From the NCBI GenBank assembly GCA_032718475.1, contig JAUCBJ010001381.1:27577-91576 (forward strand): DNA of 64,000 nucleotides. Reading direction: 5' to 3'. Positions 1 to 10,318 of this stretch are shown piece by piece; the stretch's first letter is position 1; each line of letters begins with the position of its first letter. A model generated the notes under the pieces. That model had not been told where the DNA came from. It worked only from the letters and a program-made list of their open reading frames with translations, and ran no database searches. The stretch comes from Nemertoderma westbladi (Eukaryota; Xenacoelomorpha; Nemertodermatida; Nemertodermatidae). The position numbers and the translations under genes are program-made.

Positions 1-1190
1 CCATACGCTATTAAATCTATGTTATGAATTTAATAAATGAACACCACAAACATTCACGATTCAGGTGAAATTCGTTTTCTAAAAAATAAAAGTCCATAAC
101 GATTTAAGTGTGAGTCCGTAACATTTTTTTCTGTGAGTCCGTAACGAACAATTGACCCTAAAAATGTGGTTTAGCACCACATATTTCTGGTACTAATTTA
201 AAAATTTAAAAATTTGATGTATCTACTTTGCATTGTGAAAGTTATAACGTATGGCGTTAAATATTTCAAGAGAATTTGTCAAAATAAAATTGGGTGATTT
301 TTCTTTGTCCATTTGCATGTGAGTCCGTAACGGGCACTATATTTAAAACATCCTATGAATCAAATGAGATACAACTCTTTTTGATCAAGTCAAAGTAAAG
401 ATGTACCATTAATCCATCAGCCACCATAGGTAAATGTTATTTATATTGTAAAGTTACTAATTAAATATGCCAATTAATTTGGAAAATTGCGTACGAATGT
501 GAGTCCGTAACGATGAAATTGCCCTATTGCTCCATATAGCTCCATATACCTTTTAGTGTGTACCCTGCTTGCCGACCTCATGGTCGGGAGTCAACTCGGC
601 TGGATAAAAAGCGCCCTAATAACCTCTTTCCGATCCCTCTTTCCATTCCTTATATGATTTCAACGTCAAACCAAAATATAGCCCATTAACCAAAATCCCA
701 AGGCAGGCAGGGGTCGGAGATTTGAATGGAATTTTCACCCATTGTTGATACTATAGCATATAGCTTGATTTCATTGGTGATGCCCTATTTGCAAAAATCT
801 GTTAAGCACTTTATTTCGGATGGTGTCTAAAATTTATCTGATTAGTTTTTTATTAGTCTTAGTTTTTATTAATTGTGATTGATTCTATCCATTGGATTTT
901 CGTATTTAAATTAGTAAACTACTGTAATTATCAGAACCAGGCATTAAGTTTTGAAAATCCTCTGAAAATTTGACATGTTTGAAGAATACCAATTTTGTAA
1001 TATTGAGCTTTCAATTTTAATTATTATTTATAAATTAATGAAATAAAAATTATCTGAAAAAATAATGGAAAATGACTAATAATAAATTGCTAAAGTACTA
1101 ATAAGTATTAAAGAGCTAGTAATTTTAATTTTGTGTTAGCTAGTACTTTTTATTAAAATTATCATACAGTATTATCCCATAGCGTACTCT
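1..1190. other. AT-rich non-coding DNA with a dispersed 14-bp motif
   Basis: No convincing reading frame is seen. The motif GTGAGTCCGTAACG recurs at 110-122 (last G missing), 133-146, 319-332 and 499-512, with a degenerate fifth copy near 91. The copies are irregularly spaced (about 23, 186 and 180 bp), so this is not a simple tandem array. They may be remnants of a decayed satellite or repeated protein-binding sites. No function can be assigned. Confidence 0.5.
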
Positions 1191-1237
1191 ATTAATACAC
1201 CATGTCCCAGAATATAGTGTCGTAATTCAGTGACACG

Positions 1238-1256
1238 CCCCCCCCCCCCCCCCCCC
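1238..1256. repeat. poly-C tract near the foldback left tip
   Basis: An uninterrupted run of about 19 C lies just inside the left terminus of the foldback element. A G run sits at the equivalent place in the right arm (about 4931-4940) and in the related element at 60577-60624, so the homopolymer is a family trait. Confidence 0.8.
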
Positions 1257-2661
1257 TTATTTTTCTACAAATCTTAATGAGATTGCATGAAATTTGAAAC
1301 AGAGATAGTTCCACCTCCCGACCACTGACTGGGTGATCCAGAATTTTTATTTTTGCTTTCAATCTTTAGCTACAAGCGTTTAAAAAATTGTCTCCAGCGA
1401 TATTACACCAGTTTCACCGCAGTTATTATTCTAGCTTATAGCTGTTTGTTGGTACCAATGGAAAGCTGGCCCTGCTAGGATTTCAAATATGTAAGTAACA
1501 CAATTTGAATTTCGTTGGAAAATAGCTGAGATATGGGCGTTCAAATGTTGCATGGTTATGCACCTGCGCGAGGCTATTATATTCTATTTAATAAATGCAT
1601 CATAATCTGGAATATTTTGTTTATCCAAATACGTAGCTGGGCAACAATGCATTACATCTTTAATCATACTATTAAGTAGCTATTCATACATTTAAAAAAT
1701 GTTCCAGAATATGGTTTATTTATTAATAGAATAAAACGTCACCTTCAAGGCAGATCCGCCTAAGTCGATTTTTGCGGTTTTTTTGTTGAAAATTCGCACT
1801 TATGGTGTTTTGCCAAAACAAGGAGAACACCGTTTTCTGGTATTATCCCGTAACTATACGATAGTTGCGGGGTATTGCCTAGAAAACAAGGCATCCTCAA
1901 TTAGGCAAAACACCATAAGTCCGAATTTTTACAAAAAACACGCAAAATATATCAAATTATATCCAAGGCGTTTCGTACGTCCTTAATAATTTAGTGCGTA
2001 GTGCGCACGTAATACATGTGCGCATTTGTTATTAGCTAATACGTGCTATCTAACATGTGTTAACTAGCACATGAGCAGGTGTTAGTATTACCTGTGAACG
2101 CAATAATAACAAATAAGCACATACAATACAGCTAACACACTTGCGCACATGTTGGAAATTTTTGAATTCAAAATTCTAAAGTGTTCCATAAGTTTTTTGG
2201 ATATTTTGGTATTAATTGCTTCTAAAATAAGTACGGGACTGTAGTTAGAATCATGTATCAATACAAATTGAACAAAATGTAGCCAAATGCAGAACTATAA
2301 GAACAAAATTTAGATTCAAGAAAGCGGAACTCTAAGTACAAAATATAGCCATGGGTGGTACTCTACAGTAAGAACAAAGTCTAGCTACGTCATGACGAAT
2401 AATTAAAGACTGTTTTTTCTACAGTACGTGCCAACATTTTGGGGCAACTCTATCAGCAACTTGGTGAGCATGTCAGGTTGCCGATCAAGTTGATCTATGT
2501 AAACGCGAAGTTTGTTGCTGTATAAGATGCCTCATATAACGGAGACTAAAAGTTAATGGTTACTCAAATTAAGTTGCTTGTTGCTGACCAAGTTATCCAA
2601 AACGTCCGGAACCCCATAGCGACTTGGACACAAACATTAAATGAAGGCCAGATATTTATCA

Positions 2662-3150
2662 GCGCCACAAGCATTAATGTGTGACAAACATTAATCAGGG
2701 GGACAAACATTAATCAGGAGGACAAACATTAATGTGGGACACAAACATTAATGAGGGACACAAACATTAATGAGGGACACAAACATTAATGAGGGACACA
2801 CACATTAATGAGGTACACAAACATTAATGAGGGACACACACATTAATGAGGTACACAAACATTAATGAGGTACACAAACATTAATGAGGGACACAAACAT
2901 TAATGAGGGACACAAACATTAATGAGGTACACAAACATTAATAAGGGACACAAACATTAATGAGGTACACAAACATTAATGAGGGACACAAACATTAATG
3001 AGGGACACAAACATTAATGAGGTACACAAACATTAATAAGGGACACAAACATTAATGAGGTACACAAACATTAATGAGGGACACAAACATTAATGAGGGA
3101 CACAAACATTAAACGAGGGACAGATATCCATCAAGGGCACAAACATTAAT
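2662..3150 (+). repeat. 19-bp tandem repeat array, left foldback arm
   Basis: More than twenty head-to-tail units of roughly GAGGGACACAAACATTAAT, with GAGGTACAC variants that alternate in blocks. The array appears reverse-complemented at 3768-4275, so the two can pair as the stem of a giant hairpin. Non-coding. Confidence 0.85.
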
Positions 3151-3159
3151 AAAGGGCAC

Positions 3160-3765
3160 CATCATTGCATTCCATTCATGTTATCCCCCATGGCACTTAG
3201 TATGATTCCTGTTATCACCCATACACATACAATATATTACAGTATTACCTACAATTCTCATTACTGTCAAGCAATACAATAATAACAATAAATAATAACA
3301 TATTAATTTGACCAATAATCTATGTTATTACCAATTGAGGGAAAGGATCAGGTTAAAGAGATGGTTTTTCTAACCAAAACAATAAACGACGTTGTTACAG
3401 TACTAATAAGGGAAGGAGTAAAAAAATAATTAACATGAAGGGGAGACTGGAATGGGGGGGGGGGGGTAACATGAATGGTGGGGGTAGGAGGTAAACTGAA
3501 AATATGGGGGTATAACAGACGGGGGGGGGGGGGGGTAGCAGCAAAACAGGCAGCTGAACAACGTAACCAAACGTCGCTTTCAATTAATTTCCATCTAATT
3601 AGGTAGATGGAATGTATACAAAGCGGCGCTACTTTGATCGAAGCTCACGTTCCCATGGTAGTATTTTTTCAGTATCAGTTTATCACTTATTATCTGATCG
3701 TCTGATGGCAAGCATCACCATCGCTCATATTAATATCCATTGGCAAGCATTCACCCCTGTTTGTG
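3160..3765. other. central loop of the foldback element
   Basis: About 600 bases between the inverted 19-bp arrays. They contain two G runs (about 3457-3467 and 3522-3535) and GT/GA-rich sequence between them, and no credible reading frame. The predicted minus-strand peptide across the G runs is proline-rich only because of the homopolymers. Confidence 0.5.
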
Positions 3766-3767
3766 CC

Positions 3768-4275
3768 CCTGATTAATGTGTGTCCCGCATCAATGTTTAT
3801 GTCCCTCATTAATGATTGTATCCCTCATTAATGTTTGTGTCCCTCGTTAATGTTTGTGTCCCTTATTAATGTGTGTCCCTCATTAATGTTTGTGTCCCTC
3901 GTTAATGTCTGTGTCCATCATTAATGTGTGTCCCTCATTAATGTTTGTGCCCCTTATTAATGTGTGTCCCTCATTAATGTGTGTCCCTCATTAATGTTTG
4001 TGTCCCTCGTTAATGTTTGTGTCCATCATTAATGTGTGTCCCTCATTAATGTTTGTGATAATTGATGATTGTGACCCTGATTAATATCTGTGCCCCTTAT
4101 TAATGCATGTGCCCTTGATTAATATGTGTCCTAATTAATGTTTTTGTCCCTTATTAATGTTTGTACCACTTAATGTGTGTCCCTGATTAATGTTTGTGTC
4201 CCTGATAAATATTTGTATCCCAGATTATACAGCATAAATAAATGTTTGTGTTCCCTCAATAATGTTTGTGTCATG
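3768..4275 (-). repeat. 19-bp tandem repeat array, right foldback arm
   Basis: Inverted copies of the 19-bp unit (CCTCATTAATGTTTGTGTC and variants). They are more diverged and less regular than in the left arm, with several units shortened to TGTGTCCCTCATTAA. Confidence 0.85.
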
Positions 4276-4309
4276 GCCGCAATACAAACTAGTATATAAA
4301 TGAGAAATT

Positions 4310-4620
4310 ACGGGGTTTTGCCAGGTTATTGTTTCTGATTTAAGGGGTTTTACAGGTTGTTATTTCTGATTTAAGGGGTTTTGCCAGGTGGACTGAATTC
4401 CATATACTTGAATTTACGGTGTTTTGCAAGCCAATTATTGACTTGTGTGGTTCTGCCTCGAAGTGGGCATAAGTTACGGGGAACTGCCTTTGGCTTATAA
4501 CTCAAAAATGGCTGGTAGAAAAGCTTCGGGGTTCTGCCAGACGAAAAAGCCGATATCGAATTACCCAAAAAGTCAAAAACATGAAAATCGAAAAAAATCG
4601 ACTTAGGGGGTTCTGCCTTG
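4310..4620 (+). repeat. dispersed GGGGTTYTGCC motif, foldback right arm
   Basis: The short motif GGGGTTTTGCC / GGGGTTCTGCC recurs about eight times at 30-80 base intervals between 4313 and 4615. Partners occur inverted in the left arm (for example GGTGTTTTGCC at 1806 and GGCAAAACACC at 1903). It looks like a decayed subrepeat of the element. Confidence 0.5.
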
Positions 4621-4972
4621 AAGGTGACGAAAATAGCCTCGCGTCGTTGCAAAACCAAGCAAGATTTGAACGCTCATATCTCAGCTATTTTTCAACGAAA
4701 TTCAAATTGTGTTACATATTTGGAATCCTTGCAGGGCCAAACAGCTATAAGGTAGAAGAATAACTGCGGTGTAACTGGTATAATATCGCTGGAGACACTT
4801 TTTTTAAACGCATGTAGCTAAAGATTGAAAGCAAAAATCGAATTCTTGCTCACCCAGTCAGTGGTCGGGAGATGAAACTATCTCTGTTTCAAATTTCATG
4901 CAATCTCATTACGATTTGTAAAAAAATTAGGGGGGGGGGGTGTAGGCGTGTCACTGAAATACGGAAAAAATG

Positions 4973-5114
4973 TTCTAGAACAAATAAAGTGTTCTAGAAC
5001 CTTAATTTGATAGCTAACATTGTTTTAATTCATGATTGTATTGTAAGGAATTAAATTGAAAGTTTAATTGTTTATAAAAAACACTCCAGTTACAGAAAAC
5101 TCCAATTTCTAGAA
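4973..5114. promoter_or_regulatory. three TTCTAGAA palindromes (heat-shock-element-like)
   Basis: TTCTAGAA occurs at 4973-4980, 4992-4999 and 5107-5114, 250-390 bases upstream of the ATG at 5366. The first two sit in nearly identical TGTTCTAGAAC contexts 19 bases apart. Inverted TTC/GAA pairs are the core of heat-shock factor sites, so stress control of the downstream gene is possible. This is inference from motif form only. The pair at 4973-4999 lies at the edge of the foldback element. Confidence 0.3.
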
Positions 5115-5313
5115 TATGTAATAACGCAAAGATTTATTAATTGGAATTGTAAGAAAAGTTTACAATTGGTTTAGGAAAATAGTAATAATTATGTAACTTT
5201 CTTATCTAGTCATTTACATTCAAATGAATTAGCAAGTTTATGAATGAAATCAAATCATAATTATACTAATGAAACGAACAAATCTATTACCAGCTCTACC
5301 ATAGTACTGGTAC

Positions 5314-5321
5314 AATATATA
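5314..5321 (+). promoter_or_regulatory. candidate TATA box
   Basis: AATATATA lies about 45 bases before the ATG at 5366. In this AT-rich DNA such a motif is weak evidence alone, but its position is compatible with a very short 5' leader. Confidence 0.25.
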
Positions 5322-5365
5322 CCTACGTTATCTGAGAGTACTGTTGGCCTGCAATAATAGTCAAA

Positions 5366-8129
5366 ATGAAAACACTTGCAAAGTTTTATTTTTCACAAAA
5401 GGTGTACACCTCATGTGGACAAGATGATTCTAGCATAAGTAAGCAAGAACGAAAGAGGTTGCAATCTCTGAAACATCCAAACATAGAGGATCAATTTATA
5501 AGTTACGACCCATCAGATCCTTTCAATATGGATTTTTATGAATACGATAACATTGCAATGACAATGGAAAAACGTACTGAGAAAGAAACTATAACAGAAT
5601 CAACTTACAATGTAAATGTAAAACTGGGTCATAAAGTGTGTAATGAGGATCATAATGGTCGAACACACAATGATGATTTCTTCTACTATCGAATCCAGTT
5701 ACAATCGGAGAAAGATAAATTTGGAAGAAATTTTGGTACTCGGCAATCTCATGAAGAAATAACCGTAATACCAATAGGTTTCAAGGTGAAAAAACCAAAT
5801 GTGGAAGTTCTCGCTTATAACGAGAGAAATAAGAAGGAAAAAATAAAATTTGTGTTTTATTTTAATAAAAATGAAAAAACAGTTAATAACGCGTACGATC
5901 TAATAGTTAACGACCTAATGGGCGTGACGGATGCTGCAGAGTGGCAATTCTCAAATAAGAGTTCGCAAGGAGAATACAATAAAGTTGGTATGAAAAATTC
6001 TGATAATCTTAGGCCTAATGATACCGAGTTTAAGTTTAAGCTTGAGTGCATGTACAAAGGAGAACAGCCAAAAAATTACTCACGACTTATGAAACTATTT
6101 AAAGGAACTTCTTGCATTCCGTACAAAGATGTAGAACATCACAAAGTTCCCATTCCTAATCTCCTCAAGGCTGCAGTAATCTGGGTCGAAACGTTTGGCT
6201 TCGGTAATAATGACCTGTATGCGTATGGAGATCCTAACATGATTGATTGTTTAAAAGTAAAAGACAAGTTTCTCGAAAACCTTGAAAAAAAGAACAAACT
6301 TCCCCTTGGAAATAAAGCAGTCGATGCACGTTATCGACACATGGTTTGTAACATAGTAGTTGGATGTTTTCGAGATCACATTAGTGATGGTCACAAATGC
6401 TGTAATGCAGATGGCATTATTGATCTGACAAACATGACGTGCAAATTATTCATGAATCACATTTGTAAAGCAATTAATCGTAATTCGTATGCCTCTGAAA
6501 TAAGTGATGACAACTCTAACAAGTTGAGGGATCACATCAGAATGCGGTTTCCTGAGTTTGAGGGGTGCCACTTATCTACTGATACCCGGCCAATGCATTT
6601 GATAACACAGCATACACGATCCCACGCAGTTGCGAGATCAAGGCAAGACCCTGGGAGATTTGGAAGGGCCAATTTTAATGGTCTCCCTCCAGTACACTGC
6701 CTGGACACAAGAACAGCGCCAGAAAGTAGATTGGAAAGGGTCAATTCTAATGAAGTCCATCAACGACAATACGTGGGCGTGAGAACAGCGCCAGAGAGGA
6801 TATTGGAAAGGGTAAATTCTAATGAAGTCCATCAACGACAATACGTGGGCGTGAGAACAGCGCCAGAGAGGATATTGGAAAGGGTAAATTCTAATGAAGT
6901 CCATCAACGACAATATGTGGATGCGAGAACAGTACCAGAGAAGATATTGGAAAGGGTCAATTCTAATGAAGTCCATCAACGACAATATGTGGATGCGAGA
7001 ACAGTACCAGAGAAGATATTGGAAAGGGTCAATTCTAATGATGAAGTCCATCAACGACAATACGTGGGCGTGAGAACAGCGCCAGAGAGGATATTGGAAA
7101 GGGTCAATTCTAATGAAGTCCATCAACGACAATACATGGATGCGAGAACAGTACCAGAGAAGATATTGGAAAGGGTCAATTCTAATGAAGTCCATCAACG
7201 ACAATACGTGGGCGCAAGAACAGCGCCAGAAAGGATATTGGAAAGGGTCAATTCTAATGATGAAGTCCATCAACAACAATACGTGGGCGTGAGAACAGCG
7301 CCAGAGAGGATATTGGAAAGGGTCAATTCTAATGAAGTCCATCAGCAACAATATGTGGATGCGAGAACAGTACCAGAGAAGATATTGGAAAGGGTCAATT
7401 CTAATGATGAAGTCCATCAACAACAATACGTGGGCGTGAGAACAGCGCCAGAGAGGATATTGGAAAGGGTCAATTCTAATAAAGTCCATCAGCAACAATA
7501 TGTGGATGCGAGAACAGTACCAGAGAAGATATTGGAAAGGATCAATTCTAATGAAGTCCATCAACGACAATACGTGGGCGCAAGAACAGCGCCAGAAAGG
7601 ATATTGGAAAGGGTCAATTCTAATGATGAAGTCCATCAACAACAATATGTGGGCAGTGAGAGCAGCGCCAGAGAGGATATTGGAAAGGGTAAATTCTAAT
7701 GAAGTCCTTCAGCGACAATACATGGACGCGAGAACAGTACCAGAGAAGATATTGGAAAGGGTCAATTCTAATGAAATTCCTCCAGGATTCTTTGATACGA
7801 ATATACTATATCAAGCCAATAACAACCGAGCTAGACTTTACGAGATATTTATATCACAAAGGGCAAATGATTTCAACTACAATCCTAATATGTCTGACAT
7901 CACTTTTGAACAGTGGTTACGAGAAACAAATTTCAGAGAGGTTATACGATCAGAAACGAATCAGCAGGGAGTCAGCAGGGTAATGGTCAATTCTGACAAA
8001 GCCCATGGAGGTGAAGAGATTGAGTATAGCGTCATTGATCCAGTTAGCACAGCGCTATTGCACAATGACATGAAGGAATCGGATGTGGATGACTCGGGTA
8101 CTGTTGAATATGCAAGCTTATCACTTTAG
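5366..8129 (+). CDS. repeat-containing protein of unknown family, frameshifted
   Basis: The ATG at 5366 has a good context (A at -3). An open frame runs to 7699. One extra A at 7655, inside repeat 13, shifts the frame; the original frame resumes and ends at 8129. The uninterrupted product would be about 920 residues. Residues 1-448 are a charged, Lys/Asn-rich region that I do not recognise. It includes a Cys/His-bearing segment around residues 325-400 and ends with LRDHIRMRFPEF, which is only superficially BEN-like. From residue 449 there are about fifteen 24-residue repeats (core ERILERVNSNEVHQ), some 25 long with an added Asp. A unique acidic tail of about 110 residues follows. No signal peptide, membrane segment or intron is evident. 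An AATAAA lies at 8372. The extra base could be a real mutation or an assembly error. It may be a lineage-specific host gene or a domesticated element gene. Confidence 0.55.
6710..7790 (+). repeat. 72/75-bp coding minisatellite
   Basis: About fifteen tandem units encode the 24-residue repeat of the preceding gene. Two subtypes alternate: RTAPER...QYVGV and RTVPEK...QYVDA. Five units carry an extra GAT codon, making NSNDEV. All length changes are multiples of three except the single A at 7655. That pattern suggests selection for an open frame until recently. The unit also lacks stops in an antisense frame, which creates a spurious 335-codon minus-strand frame. Confidence 0.85.
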
Positions 8130-8371
8130 GTTTTATAGATTATCAGTTTATCAATTACGCTGTACACGAAATGTTTGCATTGAAAGTATTTGTTTATGCA
8201 ATATTATTGTCCTCTTATATTATATATTATAGAAAATGCTATTATAATCAATGATTTGATATGATCAATGATATGGATTCTTCCACATTTAATTCAAAAT
8301 TATTTGTTACTTTTAGTTAACCTAACACCCAGACAATGTAAAACTGGCACAAAACAAAAACCAAGTTTACT

Positions 8372-8377
8372 AATAAA
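8372..8377 (+). terminator. candidate polyadenylation signal
   Basis: AATAAA lies about 240 bases after the stop codon at 8129, in an A-rich stretch. It would be a reasonable 3' end for the repeat-protein gene, but AT-rich DNA gives many chance matches. Confidence 0.3.
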
Positions 8378-8530
8378 AAAACATAAAAAGAGAAAGAGAA
8401 AATGTTTATTTATCAAAATTAATTGAGCTAAACTGCAAGGCACAGTAACCGAAGAAAATTCCTCTAGCAAAAGGGAAATAAAATATATATAAGATAAAAT
8501 GGTTGGAAGCTACAGTACTCCTTGGATGAA

Positions 8531-8550
8531 GGGGGGGGGGGGGGGGGGGG
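8531..8550. repeat. poly-G tract
   Basis: A run of 20 G at the edge of the Pol-fragment pseudogene. It makes part of the antisense Pro-rich tail of that frame. Confidence 0.85.
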
Positions 8551-8559
8551 ACTGTGGCT

Positions 8560-9190
8560 GTGCGGCGTTCCCAAGCCACATACAGACAGCCAGGTGTTGG
8601 AAGAGATGCCAGATTGTATCACCGGGGGGAAGCCCTCGGCGGAGTTCTAACAGCCGCCCAATCTCCCGGATCAATTGCGCCGACTGCACTTCCCACCCTC
8701 CAAGAGCTTCTACTACAAGTGGGATGAACACCACCCCTGAAAAACGGAGGTCTGCAGAGTGCTCTGTCAGCTTGTTGTCCCTTGCCACAGTATGGGCGTG
8801 GCTGGGGTGCAATGCAGAACACTGGATGGTCAGAGACTGCAGGGCCATTGGCTGCCCTCTATGCCAGTATGGTATGTATACGTCAGCTGGGCAACTGTGT
8901 GAGCCGGCAACTTTCCACCAGGGCACGAGAGCAACTGATTGTGCTGCGGAGAAAATGGCATCCCTGAGAGCGTCATGGTGGCTGATGCGGTCACCACCAC
9001 CACCACACTTAACATTATGGTCCTAAAAGTTGTTGTACACTAACCCGCAAACTGGGCAGAGGGTCGGTCCCTACTCAGTACTGAAGGCATGACTGGTACT
9101 CCCTATCCAGTAGGTGTAGGCCGAGAGGAATGGATGGGATCACCTGCAGCCCGTCAACGGGATGTGGTAAGGATGTAGAATTAGAGATCA
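8560..9190 (-). pseudogene. decayed C-terminal fragment of a retrotransposon Pol
   Basis: Read on the minus strand across three frames. Around 9060-8990 the order is CPVCG, a DHNVKCGGGGDR-like stretch, then a D-A-(I/F)-SAAQS-like motif: a Cys-rich zinc-binding segment. It continues as PADVYIPYWHRGQPMAL, then KLTEHSADLRFSGVVFIPLV, VEALGGW, IGRL and HLFQ...GNA. This order matches the Cys-rich plus RPADI / FVPL-E-GGW C-terminal module that I recall from invertebrate reverse-transcriptase polyproteins. The longest single frame is 8510-8926 (138 codons). Stops and frameshifts show it is dead. No RT palm motifs are present, so it is only the 3' end. The family assignment is from memory. Confidence 0.6.
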
Positions 9191-9222
9191 ATGGAACGGG
9201 TGCCTGGGACAGTGGAGTGGAG

Positions 9223-9451
9223 TGTTAGAGGTATATTGTATAGGCCATGCCTTACAGGTGGAGGTCGGTATGCAGCTCTCAGTATGTACATATATTATAT
9301 TATTAGTATTATATGTATTAGTATTATATATATAGTATATATTATATTAGTATATATATATATAGTATTAGTATTATTAGTTATTTGGTATTATATTTGT
9401 GTGTATTAAAGTAAAGTGTCAGGCTTGTACTGTATAAACGTGTATTTAACA
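9223..9451 (+). mobile_element. copia-type LTR (5' end remnant)
   Basis: The segment begins TGTTAGAGG and ends ATTTAACA, so its ends are the inverted TGTTA/TAACA typical of copia LTRs. It contains a TA-rich microsatellite (9285-9395) and ATTAAAG near 9404. The next base starts a primer-binding site, which fixes the right border. A short leader with an ATG near 9554 follows, but the rest of the element is missing: the downstream DNA becomes a CTGCAG array. Confidence 0.5.
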
Positions 9452-9462
9452 TGGTAGCAGAG
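9452..9462 (+). other. primer-binding site for initiator Met-tRNA
   Basis: TGGTAGCAGAG is complementary to the 3' end of animal initiator methionine tRNA (…CTCTGCTACCA), the usual primer of copia elements. It directly follows the LTR end CA. This 11-base match supports the LTR call. Confidence 0.55.
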
Positions 9463-9626
9463 CGTGGCTGTACTGGCACCAAACAGCTTTAGGCCTATTG
9501 AAAACTTATTTTAATATATAAATATTGGTGTGGCAAAGACAGAGATCAACTACTATGGCGTCTCTAAAGGGTCAAAATATAAATGAATAAAAACCTCTAT
9601 GAAACAAGAAAAATGCCTCCATATTT

Positions 9627-9933
9627 GTTACTGCAGTAATAAATAATTGTTACTGCAGTAGAAATTATTAATTACTGCAGTAATAAATAAAAATTATTTT
9701 TTACTGCAGTATGAATTATTTGTTACTGCAGTAAAAAAAACTTTTATTTATTACTGCAGTAATAAATAATTGTTACTGCAGTAATAAATAATTGTTACTG
9801 CAGTAATAAATATTTGTTACTGCAGTAACAAATAATTATTGCTGCAGTAATAAATATTTGCTACTGCAGTAATAAATATTTGCTACTGCAGTAGCAAATA
9901 AATGTTACTGCAGTAATAAATAATTGTTACTGC
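9627..9933. repeat. 22-25-bp tandem array centred on TTACTGCAGTAA
   Basis: Thirteen copies of the palindrome TTACTGCAGTAA or close variants (CTGCAG invariant), separated by AT-rich spacers such as TAAATAATTG. The fourteenth copy is cut off after TTACTGC by the BEL LTR that begins at 9934. Confidence 0.85.
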
Positions 9934-10193
9934 TGTCCGGAATATTTCGGAATCCCGGACATCGAAAATATCACAGACCGAAAGAAAACATGTATTTCTT
10001 GCTTGCTAGTATATTACTCAGTTCGTATATATATCAGTATATGATAGGATAACGTACATACATAAATGTCAGATAACACAAAACTAAAACAGTAAAAACT
10101 AAAAGCACGGTGTACTCTACTGCCGTACTGCCTGACTGAACTACCAACTGAAAGCACCCAGCTGATCATCCTAAATACAGTATATTTGGGACA
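9934..10193 (-). repeat. BEL 3' LTR of copy A
   Basis: 260 bp, ends TGTCC…GGACA. The plus-strand left edge is TGTCCGGAATATTTCGG and the right edge is TATATTTGGGACA. The next bases inward (minus strand TCTGGGGCCCAGTG) look like a weak polypurine tract. The left flank is the CTGCAG array. Confidence 0.8.
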
Positions 10194-10318
10194 CACTGGG
10201 CCCCAGAGAAAATACATATTTGCACAACAGATACTTAGCTTCATGGATAAGACAAAACTAGTAAGACACAAATATGTTTACATAGAAAATTGATTAAAAA
10301 TATCTTTCAAATATAAAT

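Larger units (their letters stand above)
1191..4970. mobile_element. foldback (long inverted repeat) element, non-autonomous
   Basis: The left part (about 1238-1560) is the reverse complement of 4665-4945 at high identity. Both arms carry the same order: C/G homopolymer, a block ending in GAGATTGCATGAAATTTG, a block around CCAGCGATATTA, and a block around ATAGCTGAGATATG. Further in, 1745-1790 pairs with 4590-4640 (shared core CCTAAGTCGATTTTT), and a 19-bp tandem array at 2662-3150 is inverted at 3768-4275. This nested symmetry is typical of foldback elements, which have long terminal inverted repeats built from subrepeats. The left tip (TACACCATG followed by ATATAGTGTC) recurs inverted at 60640-60670, so a dispersed family exists. 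No transposase frame is present. The right tip looks truncated. Confidence 0.7.

Noticed and set aside
1783-1986. 67-codon frame in the foldback left arm
   Set aside because: No ATG, no family features, lies in inverted-repeat DNA.
3395-3583. Proline-rich 62-codon minus-strand frame
   Set aside because: Created by two G homopolymers in the foldback loop.
2662-4275. CRISPR-like 19-bp arrays
   Set aside because: Units are head-to-tail without spacers; it is a minisatellite.
6638-7645. 335-codon antisense frame over the 24-residue repeats
   Set aside because: Antisense shadow: the 72-bp unit has no stop in this frame. The sense frame continues from a non-repetitive protein.
8499-9026. 175-codon plus-strand frame
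   Set aside because: Antisense to the retrotransposon Pol fragment, and runs through a poly-G tract.
9627-9933. CRISPR-like regularity of the CTGCAG array
   Set aside because: The spacers are also repeated AT-rich sequence, not unique, and the genome is eukaryotic.
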